A stretch of 64,000 nucleotides of DNA from assembly GCA_025617745.1 (NCBI GenBank), contig CM046859.1:22072006-22136005 (forward strand), written 5' to 3'. The stretch comes from Heliocidaris erythrogramma (lineage: Eukaryota; Echinodermata; Echinoidea; Camarodonta; Echinometridae). The position numbers and the translations under genes are program-made. How positions within the stretch are numbered: position 1 is the stretch's first letter; each line of letters starts with the position of its first letter. Below, one piece after another: positions 50,550 through 63,391 of this stretch. The notes under the pieces are model-generated. The model was not told the DNA's origin, searched no databases, and was given only the letters and a program-made list of their open reading frames with translations.

Positions 50550-51130
50550 TGAAACTTTCGGTCACACACGTGACCATCGCATTTTGCCTCACTGCCGGAA
50601 AATCAGATTATATATTATATTGATTTTTTTATATTACCAGTTATCTTACATGAAAAAGATTTCCTTTTCCTCGACTATAAAAAGTTGTTACCCAACCATA
50701 ATGTGTTTACAGACACATTTAGAAATGCACATTTTTGAGAGGTCACACAGGGTGACCGACCCAATTTTCACCTCTGGAAAAAAGAATGCTCACTAATTTA
50801 CGGAAAATTGCTTTCAAACTGTTCAGAGCAATCCCACCGTACAGGAATGAAAAGTGGAAACTTGCATTCCAAGAGAAATACGAGAAAGTAGGTTTGAATA
50901 CCAACAAGTAAGACCCTTTTTCGTGCGATGTCACACATGTGACCAACACATTGTTGACCTCTGAAAGAAAATGATGTACTCTCCTTTAAAATAGTTACCC
51001 TCCATATGTTGGGGGTAAGATTGTTATTCTAATATCCAAAATGAGAGACTTCTCCTACACAACAAATACTCGAAAATTAGGTTTAAATGAACTATTTTTC
51101 AGGATTTTGGTCACACACGTGACTGAGAAT
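50550..51130. repeat. Diverged ~183-bp tandem repeat with GTCACACACGTGAC core
   Basis: The near-palindrome ggtcacacacgtgac or a variant recurs near 50561, 50741, 50932 and 51109. Spacings are therefore about 180, 191 and 177 bp. Nearby phrases also recur: 'acctctgaaagaaaatg' / 'cctctggaaaaaagaatgct' and 'tactcgaaaattaggttt' / 'tacgagaaagtaggttt'. The units are strongly diverged. Confidence 0.6.
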
Positions 51131-52460
51131 GGCCATTATGTAAATATATATGTATGCATGACTCCACACTAACTTTGGCAGGTGTTGCAGAGTGAATTTT
51201 TTTAATTTAAAAAATATTAGGGGTCTGGATTGAGAGAGGACCCTTGTGTCCCGGCACCTATTGCATGTGGAGAACAAACAAAACTTTATATGTGCATAGT
51301 ATGTACATGTAGTATAAGATATATGGTGTAGCTATTACTAGACTTTGGCCAACCCAGAATGAAACTTCACTGGTAGATCCATGATTCTTAGGTTAAGGGG
51401 TAGGGGGCACACATAAAAAAAATAAGAAACCTCTGACAATAAAAAATAATGAACACCAACAAAATGAGAGATCCAAAACATCCCAGAGAGTTACTTATAT
51501 TCTAGAGAAAATCTCTGATAAAAAAATGGCAAATTTAAAGAAATAGTTCTCACATTTTCCAGCTTTTTAATTTCAAATTTTTAACACACAAAAAAGGTTC
51601 ACATTTCTCACATTTTTGAAGAAAAAAAAATGTTGGGTGTTGGTGGGGGGGGGGGGGGAGTATGTGCTGCCCTGCCTCTGGATCTGTCAATCAGAAGGGT
51701 TTTTCCCCAAAATGTTATGAAGTGAAAAGCTGCCCTTAGGTCAATTCCTCTTCTTGTGTGATTATTCTTTGTATTATTCTATGTATTTTTGTAAAAATTA
51801 AATGAATATGTTATATGAAACAACATTCTTAACAAATTGACTCGGACTCTTTTAATGTTATAAACTATCAAAGTAATGGCAAGAGTGTGTATGTATGTGT
51901 GGTGTTTTGTTTGTGTGTGGGGATGGATGTGAGTGTCCCTGCACATTGGCAGATCCATTAGGGGACCACAGGGGCATGTGCCCCCCACATTTTAGAACAA
52001 AAAATACAACTACAAAATTTTCTTGTCTCTGAAGTATTTTTAAAACTTGTGCCCCCCTTAACAAAATTCTGGATTTACCCCTGCACAGAGCCTTCCAAAA
52101 GTAAGCTCTCTACAGAACAATAAATTTCTCATAGGTCAGTACTTTAGTTTGATGACACTACTACTCCATAAAGAACAGATGATTGGAATAAACAATGTAT
52201 AAATACAGGATTGGATTTTTATATATTTGCTTTTATTACATATATATTTTTGCTTTTATTACATGTTGGTCTATGTATTTTTACCCATTTTTGGGTACTA
52301 TGATATGAATCACATATATGAATACACAAATAATATCATGAATTATATGTATATGCTTATAAGATGACTCCCAAGATATGATTTATGTGCACGTCCACAT
52401 AGATGATCTCTCTCTCTTTTTCTCTGCTTGCTCTCCATAACCATCTCATGCACTGTAGTA
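51130..52460. other. Non-coding intergenic stretch with a hAT-like fragment
   Basis: 51948-52084 runs from 'ttggcagatccattagggg' to 'ctggatttacccctgc', resembling a decayed hAT MITE. A G-run is at 51643-51658. TTTATT on the plus strand near 52232 and 52254 reads AATAAA on the minus strand and could serve the AOPEP transcript. No exon is seen. Confidence 0.45.
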
Positions 52461-52466
52461 TCCAAC

Positions 52467-52842
52467 GGGTTCAAGAATGTAGCCATCCTGATTAGTCCAA
52501 TAACACCACGTGACCGTGCAAAAAAAAGCACTTACGCACAGCAAAAAGGTACTAAAGCACGGCTGAGCTGCGCATACGCGTACCTCTGATGCGTGCAAAC
52601 TTAAAATGCAATGAAATCGCGTAGTTTAATTGTCATTTTAGCGCAGGGATTACATACGCGCACTGAAAAGCGCATGACTTTTGTTGGCTGTGCTAGTGTG
52701 ATGTCATCCAGGAAAGCAAATGGTAGCCTCCATGACTGTGCGACTCTTGGCGTTTCTATGGGATTCGTAACCATTTTTATAGACTTCATAATCATAATGC
52801 CGACCCGTTTTATAAAACTATTAATACATGGTTGTGAGTTAC
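52467..52842. repeat. Dispersed 370-bp repeat, copy 2
   Basis: Same-orientation homologue of 36323-36690. It ends about 18 bp downstream of the AOPEP stop codon, so it probably forms the start of the AOPEP 3' untranslated region on the opposite strand. Confidence 0.8.
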
Positions 52843-52859
52843 TATCACCCCGCCTTGGA

Positions 52860-55800
52860 TCAGACATCCTCTCTCTCAGCTGGCTCTCCATAGACCATCT
52901 CATGCACAGTACGATAGCATCCTCTATCGATCTCCATGGCAACAGACTTGAAGCAATCTCTTGCTAGCTCCTGCTGGACTGCATCCTCTGATGCCATCAG
53001 TTCTCCATATAGATACACACCCATGGCCTTGACAGGGAAATTTGATAAAGAGAAAGAAGCACTGTTAGATCGTTGAATGTTAAAAAAAAAAATACAGAGT
53101 GAGAATGAACTGTTACAATACTACTAGACCTACATGTAAATCCCCCAAATGCTGCCATTTTCTAAACTCTTGTAATTCTTTCTGATGACATCACTCCACC
53201 AAAGTTTTTACATAAGATAATAGAAAGATCAAAGCTTTCTTGATTTATGGGTGGTTTGTGAGTTTTAAAAGAGTATTTGTACAATTTATTGAGGGTGGGG
53301 GGAGGGGGTTGAGGGCTATACCATTGGCAAAGTATGAATGGTTCAATATTTTTTGCAGAGTGTAAATAGCAATAGCTGTTTAATCTCCAAGAAATGTAAC
53401 CTTTCAGTGGCCTTAATATTCATTGCATTATCTTCTGATCTAGAATGTTAAAATTACCCAAAATGCATGAGGAAAAAGCTACAGTCACTGAGAAACTTGA
53501 AACCATTTCTCTTCCAGAAACAAACTGCAGATCTGAAATTACAATTCTAAAAAATTGGTATACAAATCACTTTTTTCTTGTACAGCCTGGCAATGGTTTT
53601 CTTCCTGCATTATGTAATATTCATTCACAAGGGTTCATACAACATACATTCAGATCTTTGGAAAATGCTGTCCCTCGACAAGTTAAGGAAACTGAAAATT
53701 TACGTTCATTACCTGATCTTCCATTAAAAAGTGACGTACATTAGGGTAGGCCTTGGTGAACCTGTGTTTTATGACAAGCTCACACCAGCGATGCCGCACC
53801 TCGGCATTCTGCTGTGTGAGGCAGTAGGTTGCATTGAGGTCTTCCAGGGTTTCTGTTGCCATGGTTTCTGCATCCAAGATGCCCTCCAGGAGGAGAATGA
53901 GCTGATCGGGCAATAGCTGGAAAGAAGAATCATTCATCTTTGATATAAACACCCCCAGGAGAGGTTATGTTTTGCTACACATGTTTAGTTTAATTTCAAC
54001 AGCATATCACAATTAAATGTTATAAGATGTCAATGGACTGACCAAAGAATTGATACCTTAAAAGTTGGTAAACCATATGCAAAAACAGTTTTGTATTCTA
54101 GTCCAGAACCCCACTCGAGAAGAATTTTTGCTCTTCACTATTCACAAAAAAAAAAGTTTACAATCATTCACACTGCCTTGTCAATTCTGCTACAAGCATC
54201 AATGCTAATCTCCTTACCTTTACAGCTGAGTGATGATGAAACTCTGAAGACATCTTTCTCCTCTTCCTCTTATTGGACTTCTGATGAAACTTGCCAAGTG
54301 TCTTCCATCTCTTGACCTATAACATAAACACAACTCAACACATCACAGACCCATATTATATGATTTCTAACCAAACTACATGAATATGAATTGTTTACTT
54401 GTATCATCTGTCATTTCCGAACGGACGACACGATAGCAATTTCAAAATTAAAAACCAAAAACCATGAACCCTGTCTTATAAAGATTGCCATTGATTCAAA
54501 TGGATCAAAACTTAAAATTAATCCCAACTGCTATGATCTCTTATGTAAATGTACACAAACAATTGCGATAAATCTGAATCAATCGCAACTCTTAATCAGA
54601 TGGGCCCCAGAAGCAGTTCCATGTTTCAGACTCCAATCACAGCCTAACTAAAACAGAATTTGTCCTCTTTCTATGTATAGTAATAGGTTTAAAATGGCTG
54701 GTAGTAATCCCAAATAATTAATGAGCTTATTACGGTGTGCAAGAATTTGGTATGAGGTTTCAAGATGTAATATGACAATATAATGCAATTCAACTGAAAG
54801 TTTTACTTTGTATTTGCACAAATGGTATAGTCAAACTACATCCAAATTGTACTTATTCTATTTCATACTCATTTTCTTTCATTTTCCTACATGTAATTTG
54901 CCATGCACAAATCTACTTTTGATTGATACAAAAAATCAAAGAAATTACATTTCATTCATAGATAATGTCAGAAAGTATCAGAATATTTGGTGGACTTCAA
55001 TTTACCTCAGCCATCACATCGGAAATGAGAGCATTCTCTTGATGATAGATCTCTGGATTCAGATCACCAGGCATGCCTGCTTTATCCAACCAGTCTGAGT
55101 AGATGGTTTCCATAGTAACGCCTTGATCTCTACAAAGGGTTAGATGACAGAAAAGGTAGAGGCGAGTTGACAACATTACAGATACTGATCATCAGTGCAA
55201 TGTACTAAATATGATTTCACACTAGCAAACACCAATTCAATAATTAATGATATGATCTTTGTCTCTGTAAAAAAAGTTACAAAATATTTTCTGGGTACCT
55301 GAATTTTGTACTTACTTTAGTTCAGGGTACTCGTCAAACAGGAGTTGGAAGATGTCCTTTGATAGCACCAGTTGCCCATGGTAACGCATCACATAGAGGT
55401 TGATGAACTGTAGGGTTTTCTCCATGGACAGATGACTGGCTATGTGATGGAGGAGAAAATAGCCCTGGGCATTAGAAAAAAAAGAAACAAGGTTAGGTGG
55501 TATAAAACGATAATACTGATGACGATGGTACAGCCCAATGGGTTACAGTAAATTATTTAATGAGTAAGGTGCCTACCCAACGACTAATTAGCATGCCTAC
55601 AGAGTATATGTACTTAGGAGAAATATGGTCATTCTAAACATGGGTCGAGGTGCAAAATAAAGTGAAAATCTACACAGGAAGGATGTAACATCAAACAAAC
55701 GAAAGAAGAGAAATGAACAGAAAAAAGAGAGGGGCAACAATGAGAAGAGTCAAGAATACAGTAGGTGAGGGAGTACAAGAAAAGAGAAAAGGGAAGAGCA

Positions 55801-58800
55801 GATGAGAGAATTATCTAGAGAGATGTGAGAATGTGCGAGATTGAGAGAAACAATAGGAATGGGAAAGATAGAAAGAGATGGCGTTCCCTTCGAAATAGTA
55901 TGGTCAAATACTTTGTATGGATCACATAGTCTGTTCAGAGCCAAGTGGACGTTTAATCTTTGTTGAAGTATATGGGGAAACGTCCTCCTTACTCTCAGCA
56001 GACGATATGACATTCAATCAACACTTATTTACTTGATGAACTAATTTTTCTAAATTTTTTAAAACAGATCATACCAAAACAAATGTGAAAGGTTCTGTTA
56101 CCTTCAAGTAATGAACCTGTAGAAACCATTTATCAGGGTTGAGGCCATTCTTCACAAAGCCAACATCACTATCAACACTGTTTTCACTAGTTCCTGGTCC
56201 TTCAGCCATGGGCCTCATGATTTGGAGCTCAGACTCGGTATTCTCCAGCTCTGCCTTCAAGGCCTTGTACCTGAGTAGAGCCTTGAGTCTGGAGTGGTCC
56301 TGGTACTGTTTGGATGTCCACTGGGAAACAAAGGAAGCAGCGCAGCAATATGAGGAACTGTGGATATCATGGTACGCTTCCTCAAGGAAGCAGCAAATCT
56401 GTTCTGGGCCTGAACTACACTGTACCCCCCACGGCAGCAAACCAATAATTGCCAAGATGAACTTTTCACGACTGGACTCAAAATAAGTCTGGTGCTGGTA
56501 GGTCTTTAGTCCAGACACTTGAAAATTCATTCACTTTTCATAATTGTTGGTAAACTAAGTGAAAATAGAAGAGGTTGAAGTTTGAATCATTATCCTGCAA
56601 AAATCATTCTCAAGTATTATGGATAAAATATCCAAGAAAACAAATATTCAGTAAACGACAGTTTATCGATACATATATGGTGAAATTTGCATTAGTAGAT
56701 GAACATATGACACCACTGTTTCCACAACATAAACACAATACCAATTACCTTGGAGTAAAGCCTACATATTGTACATCATGGCCCTGTTTCATAAAACTTG
56801 TTATTGATAACAAGTTGCAATAACTTTGTTATAGAACTGTGAATGTGATATATGTTATAGATAAAAAGACTTATGAAACGGGACCTATGTAAATCGTAGA
56901 GAAAAGCCTATATGGTTGATTTATAAACACACACTCCACGAAACAAAGGGTATGAGGTCAGTTTAGGCTAGAAGATTGAAAATCTCCCTTACATTCTCGG
57001 CCACAGCATGAATTGGATCCTCCATAAAAGTGGCAAATCCCTCACTGAGCCATTCCTCCGTCCAATCCCTCGCTCCGATCAGGATACCAAACCAGGAGTG
57101 GCTGATCTCATGGGCCAGGCGGGGCAGGAAACTCCCGTCACCAGAGAGGAGGGACTGGGAGAGAAAGATCAGGCTTGGGCTGTATCAGTTTATAAAAGGA
57201 GAGAAAATGCAAAGATGTGAGTTGCTCTAGCAGTAAGTCTCAGCGGGATGATCAGCTCTCTATCTTGACCTACAAACTGACTCCGACAGACCCCGGTTCA
57301 AAACTGAGTCACATCTTTTGGATGGTGAAGTTAAATGTCGGTGAAAGACGTATAAATAATCATATCCAATTGATACAAGTCTGTAAAAATCCAATTACAC
57401 GCACACTCAAGGATGCGTATCAACTGTTGAATTACAAAATATATCACAAATGCAATAAAGTTTAAATAAAATCACAAAAACATTTTTTTATTGATACCTA
57501 TAATCAACATATTTAGATACTAGTACTTGTACTGCCATTTTCGTGAAAGGGCATATCATAAATCTAGAAAAGAATTTTTTAATATGGAAAAATTAGGCAT
57601 ATTTATATTTTTTAATTAATGACAATTTTACTATGTTTTGTTAAGCATTGTTGCATAAATGTATGATTCTTCACTTTCGTTTTCACTTTAAACATTACCT
57701 ATCAAAAGAGAAATTTCCAAGTTCTTACCAACTCATGGGAAGTGGTTTTAAAGGAAAAATAAAACTCAACAGTCCCAATACAATCTCCAGTAAATTCATT
57801 TAAAGACCTCAGCCTGACCGAATTTTGAAATATACCCTTTATTCATCCACGGGGAGCTATATATTTTCTGAACAAATTGAAACCAACTTCATGAGATTCC
57901 GTTTCCTGTGGAATGAGTAACAGCGTCCCGAATGTTGAGCCCCGGTGGTTTGGGCCCCGTCTCTGAGGAACGCTACTTTGCGGGGGGTGAAAATTTGATG
58001 ACGACATATCGTGTAGACGCACTCGGAGCTGTATACATGACATGTCGTCACACGTCTAGCGACCCCCTGCAGTGTTACGCCATAGGGAGGGGGCGGACCA
58101 AAAAAATTATCTTTTTTATTTTTTATGGATAAACGGAGACGAAAATTTATGAATAACCAGGGTAATTATATTCTTTGTTTACTAAGCTTTACGTCAATAT
58201 ATGGTTGTTTTGGGTCAGGCTGAGGTCTTTAATGTAAAATTCAGAACTCACCTTGCTAGTCCAAGACTTGCAAAGCAGCGAGGTAAGACAAGCACATCCA
58301 GCCGTGAGAACGGGTGTGGTCCTAGGAGACTGAAAACAGCATACAGGCACTTTGGTAGATAGGAGGAAAACTCCTTCACCGCCGCCTCCATTATAGAGGG
58401 CGGTGCTATGATGCGGGATGGGATGATGGGCTGGTCGTAGCGTCTGATCCGACACGGCCACTCGTCATGATTGCATTGCGATTGAGTACTTGCCCTGGGA
58501 TGGAACGTGTGTTACAAAAGAGGGAAAACATGTACACACAGTCCAAATCAAACCTGGGAGACAGTATATATTCAAGTTTGAAGAAACTTCATGCTATGGT
58601 CCTGGATATCTTACATTGTCACAATTGACCTGGAGAAACTACAAGCAGTTAGAAAAGTTAGAAAAGATGATGGTGAACAAGAAAAAAAGGGATAGAGTCT
58701 AAGACAGATAAGAAATTTAGTTTGATGGATAAAAAAGGTAGCAACATTAATCACAACTAACCTGTTCAATCCAACCTTGCATTCTGCCAGTGAGAACAAA

Positions 58801-59156
58801 TGCTTCTTGTCTGATTGCCATAGATCTACAGGCTGAGAGACTGGTACATTGTAACATCCCCATCCTCCAATTGCCAGAGTAACAATAGAGCTGGGTTGGA
58901 GCATATCGGTGAAGTGGAGGCTGGACACCATTCCTGGATTGTGGATAGAGGTTGGAATAGAATCATTGGTATTAAGTTTGAGAATTATCAGTTCCAGTAC
59001 TCCATATGCAATATTAATGGAAATGCACTGTCAGAATATTATGATCAAATCAAATTTTCTTCTTTGTTGAACATCTCAAGTCATCTATAAATGTGCCATT
59101 GAAGTAATGCTCTATCAAAGGTTAAAACTGAACAAAAGAAAGAGACAATGATATAT

Positions 59157-59193
<37 letters not shown>

Positions 59194-60984
59194 AAGAGGG
59201 AGACAGCGAGAAAGAAATGGTGGCAGAGAGATACAAGTAGAAACGAAAGGAACTGTACCTTCTTTCTTCTGTAACACTCTGCCTTCCTCATCACCGCTCA
59301 TGACTACCACAAGATCCTCCGGGGCGTGGATGATAGCTTGCCAGGTTGCCATGGCACCAGGGGGTTCCTGACAAGGGAAGAGAGACCGGTTGTTAATCCA
59401 TGCTCCTTGGGTGAATACACATGGCCTAAAATTATCAAAAGGAAGAAAATATATTAATGAACCCAAATACATCATTCATATTTCAATATTGAAATAATAA
59501 ATAATAATGTTGAGACCTTCTCTCAAGCATGAATAACAGTATTTTGTTATGATAATTGTGATTATTTAGACATGTAATCCTTGCCAAATACATGTATCTA
59601 GATATCAGTACTGCAGCTGTGCAGCAGGCAATGTTGACCTTACATCATGCTAATGCTTCATGGTAAAACTTCTTCAGGATGTATATTGTTGAACATTTCA
59701 ACTATAAAAATTGAAATAAAAATTAAAATAATATTTATATTTATATATTACTCACCTACCATCTTGATCAACTGCCCAGGTGAGTGACTTCCCAGAAGGC
59801 CTTGTTCTGTAGTGGATACATATAGCAGCAGGAAAGTCACCTGGAGTCTTCACCCCTTTCTTCCAAACCCTCAGGCACCAGGGCTCTACCTCAAATTCAA
59901 GAGGCCTCTTTTCCATCAACTGACAAGATAGGAATCTTTCTCTCCTAATGCTATATTCACTTGGCTTGAAACATAAATTTTCTGCTAAGGATTTTCCAGC
60001 AGTACCATCTTGTCCTCTTGAGACTTTCGTTGATATCTTATCAGTAAGCATGTAAGATGTTCTTTCATTTTTCACAGGTACATGTAGATCTGAATTTTCC
60101 ACTACTGTTTCACCTGAAGAGACGATGTTTATTTCAAATTTGCTTTCATCCAAAACTACTTCTTCTACTGCTTGAATATCAATATCACAACAGTCTAATA
60201 TCATGACAAAGTCTTCATGCAGCGGTTGTTCAGCTTCAATATCAAACGAGAGTGATAAATTTTGTTCAAATGTAGAGCAAACTTTGCTCTTGTTTGGCGT
60301 GTCATTTTCAATTATTTTGCGAGGAGGGAAGTCTTTGTTAATATTTCCACATGAACTTGTAACTTGATCAGACTTTGATCCTGCAAGATGACTATTGTCC
60401 AACTCGATAATTTGGTCAGTCCCATCTTGGATTTCAGAGCAGTTGATTGTTGCATCACAGGCTTCTGACTTTAAGCTTTCACCACATACCACTTTATCAA
60501 CACCCATAACCTTTTTACCCAATTGACATGGGGATTGACTGAAGCCTTGCCTCTCAGTACAGAAATCTGTGACATCTACATGTGCAGATTCATCAGAGCC
60601 ACTGCTCAAAGACAAAGGTTCAGATTCCTTGGTCCCAATACAACTGGTGCTTTTCATTAGTTCTTGACTGACATGAGCACTGGCAGTCTTTACATCTTCT
60701 TTGCCAGACCACTCATCTGCAATATCAACTTCGTTATTAACACTCTGAGAACATGTACAGGAATCAGAAGGGTCACATGCTTCTGGCAGGAGACCAGTTT
60801 CACAAATAGCTCTGGTGGAAGCTGGCTGCTCCAAGAAGAGAGTTGTACTCCCTGTGAAGACTCTGTCCTCGAGGATGACTTTGAGGTCCAGCAGGTAGTG
60901 CCTGACCCTGATGTCATTGATGTTTGACAGCAAGGGCAGGTCATTGGAAGTCGCCTCCATCCCACCAGGGTCAAAGTTCCACAT
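52860..60984 (-). CDS. AOPEP: Aminopeptidase O, 11 exons, complete
   Basis: M1-family zinc aminopeptidase that removes N-terminal residues from peptides. Minus-strand coding exons are 60984-59756, 59425-59259, 58933-58762, 58494-58252, 57179-56993, 56320-56102, 55464-55316, 55129-55006, 54316-54218, 53916-53713 and 53027-52860. All have GT..AG borders and matching phases, giving 986 residues. Exon 1 starts with NDLPLLSNIND and ends near TWAVDQDGR; an in-frame stop lies six codons upstream of its ATG. Exon 5 has HEISH (627-631) and, after 18 residues, the zinc-binding Glu 650 within TEEWLSEGFAT. Exon 9 is a Lys/Arg-rich segment (SNKRKRRK), likely the nucleolar signal known in vertebrates. Exon 10 carries AEVRHRWCELVIKHRFTKAY. 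Human AOPEP is 819 residues; the excess lies mainly in exon 1, which has a long Ser/Glu/Asp-rich insertion. Confidence 0.95.
56777..56888. repeat. Foldback MITE, second 'ccctgtttcataaaa' member
   Basis: 'ggccctgtttcataaaactt' faces 'agacttatgaaacgggacc'. 'cttgttattgataacaag' is an inner palindrome. Homologous to 335-478. Located in the AOPEP intron between exons 5 and 6. Confidence 0.65.
57800..58232. repeat. TTAA-flanked MITE next to an AOPEP splice donor
   Basis: The ends ttaaagacctcagcctgacc and ggtcaggctgaggtctttaa are exact inverted repeats including TTAA. The interior holds 'ggggtgaaaatttgatgacg'-type sequence and no gene. It ends 19 bp from the donor of AOPEP exon 4 (58251). Confidence 0.8.
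59157..59192 (+). repeat. (GA)n microsatellite
   Basis: A run of about 16 ga units lies in the AOPEP intron between exons 2 and 3. Confidence 0.85.
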
Positions 60985-62429
60985 GTTAGATGGAATAGCT
61001 CACAGGACTTGTTCCAAGTGTTGTCAAGATCTTCATTTTAATTTCAAACTGAAAAAGACAGGTGGACAGAAAAAGACTGCACTGAAGACCAAAACATATC
61101 CATTTGATCTTTGTTAACTAGTAAATGTTTTCTTTTTTTGGTCTTTCTAGTAAACATATACAGTATACCTTTCATTAGATGTCTGTCAAATAAACCATAA
61201 AGATTTATATCTACGGTATATAGATCTAGTCCTGATCTACTGAGCATATGTGAGCCTGATTGGTTAAGAGTGAGCATCGGGGTGAAAATTTGATTTTCAG
61301 ATTTTTATGATGAAATCGCTTTCAGGTGTTTCATTAATATCTGAAGTTACTAAAATTCATGTTTGTTTAATTGACAAGGTCGGGAAAGTCATTGGATTGG
61401 CCCACTTTTCAACAGGGGTGATGAACACTAATGTCACGGATGGACATTTTCTAGAAAGATTGATTTAGTCCTAGTTTAACACTCTCTAAACTTTCTTAAA
61501 GTAGAACTTTAATGATTTTAAATATTGGCTTAATACTTATTATTGCATAGATGGCATAAATTAAACAAGGTTATCCAAATTCAACGCTTGGAAACATTTG
61601 AAGTAATGATTATTATCAATTATAAAACGGTAAAATACAGCCCCCGATATAGCAGCTGAAGAGCTCCTCGAACGCTGCTGAGATATGTGACGACACACCA
61701 TGGACCAGTCCTGTCTAAGCAGACGATGTCCCATAACATCTTACACATTTTTCAGAGCCTATTTTGTTATCTCCTCTTCACTTATTTCTCTTCCTTCACT
61801 AGTGTCAGTCTTAATGTTAGTCTGTTGCCTCACTCTTAACTTCGTGTATGGTATTATTTTGATGAAAAATGCAGCGTTAAAAAAATAAAGGAATCAGTCA
61901 CTTGTAAACAAAATAAGACGCCATTGTATTTTCAGCTGCTTGCACCGGGGCATGTTCGGCGTTTCAAGAGGGAACGAATACCATCCTGCTATTATTCGGA
62001 GGGCTTTTCAATTTGAAAGTGGGGTTTATTTCATTGATCATTGACCCTTCTCCTGTGTATTTACAATCAAACGGTTTTAGCTATCAGAATCAGTTTCACT
62101 TTCCCTTTTATGGTGTGAAATAAGGTCATGTTTAAATACACCAAACTCTTTATAATTTGATAAATAATTGCATTGCAATTACGTTCATTCATTATAGGAC
62201 GTCGTCTGCTTAAGCAGAATCGATCCCGAGTGTGACGACATCAAAACATCGCTATATTTCTGGCGAATCCTCGGATATTCCAGATGCTGAGAAGAGCTTT
62301 TATTTGTGTTGTTTTTATAATCATCAGATACGCAGTTGACATAAAACTTATACGATTGCCATCTGTAAGCTTCCCAGTTTCTAGTGATACATTAATTGCC
62401 ATATTTGTGATTTTCTTTGAATAGCTACT
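60985..62429. other. 5' flank of AOPEP, no recognised gene
   Basis: This contains the presumed AOPEP promoter and 5' untranslated region. No TATA box can be assigned with confidence. Short frames at 61044-61277 (-) and 61700-61888 (+) lack recognisable domains. Confidence 0.5.
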
Positions 62430-62731
62430 TTAAAGGGATAAGCCACCAGGCGGCCGTGGGGAAAGTCAGGATTGTGTAAGCCCCATTCACCCGTACACAA
62501 GTTTGTGCGTCGAACGCGTCCGTTGGACTAAATGGGATTACATTTCGACTGCACGAAGCCGACCGAATCTCGCATGAGAGCTCGATTGAGCTCAGGCGGG
62601 GTGTGCATGTTGTGCGGCGACCAGTCTTGTCTGAGGTTTGCGCCCCGCGAGGCAACGGCATGATGAAGTAACGAGCACAGTGCCCTCTCGCGGCATTAAA
62701 ATGTCCACAATCTGTGATTGAGTCCCTTTAA
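62430..62731. repeat. TTAA-flanked repeat with 'ttaaaggga' ends
   Basis: It starts ttaaagggataagccaccag and ends 'tgattgagtccctttaa'. The inverted match is short (about 9 bp). It shares its right TTAA with the following element. GC-richer than its surroundings. Confidence 0.5.
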
Positions 62732-63391
62732 AGGACAAGTAACCCCACGTGATATTCTAGATGCACCTATTGTCTGCTACGTCTTTCCATGGAGGCTGCC
62801 ATTTTGTGCATGACACGGATCATTAGGGGGCATTAGGTACCATATGCATTGATAATAGCCTACCTTTACAACAGATACGTCGCTTTGTTCTGATTGTATT
62901 ACGATTGTTATTGGCCATGGGCCTAGATAATTGACGACCCATGAGTTCTAATAGCCATCCTGTAAAGCAGATTCCTCGCTTTGTTTTGGTATTGTTACGA
63001 TTGTCTCCGTCCTTGACGTCAATTCTCCGTCCTTGACGTATATTTTTTATGAAGTATATTTTTTATGAACAAATTAAGACCTTTTAAAAAATATATAAAA
63101 CTAAACTTACATTTCAGAATATGTGACTTTATCTAATATATATTTGTCCTCTAAAAATCAATTACAAGTTAACGATGAAGGAAATTTTACTTGGGATGAA
63201 AAATATGTTCGTGTACACATAAAGTAATGGCAGCCCCCTTATTATTGCTAGCAGACGATAACTTGGCTGGAAAATAGTGATTTATATCTATATCCTGTGT
63301 TTTTACATGAAATTGCATGTATCAAATAAGAGGCATATACTACACCATTCAAAATAAGCTAATTCATACGCTGAGGTTAATTTCCCTTTAA
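62728..63391. repeat. 664-bp TTAA-flanked MITE
   Basis: The left end ttaaaggacaagtaacccc and the reverse complement of the right end ttaaagggaaattaacctc are similar inverted termini. The interior is AT-rich with a repeated 'tctccgtccttgacgt' at about 63004-63040. No coding sequence. Confidence 0.6.

Noticed and set aside
52611-52967. Protein frame of 118 codons on the plus strand
   Set aside because: It crosses the dispersed 370-bp repeat and the antisense of the last AOPEP exon.
56139-56486. Plus-strand protein frame of 115 codons
   Set aside because: It is antisense to AOPEP exon 6, whose reading frame, splice sites and family match are clear.
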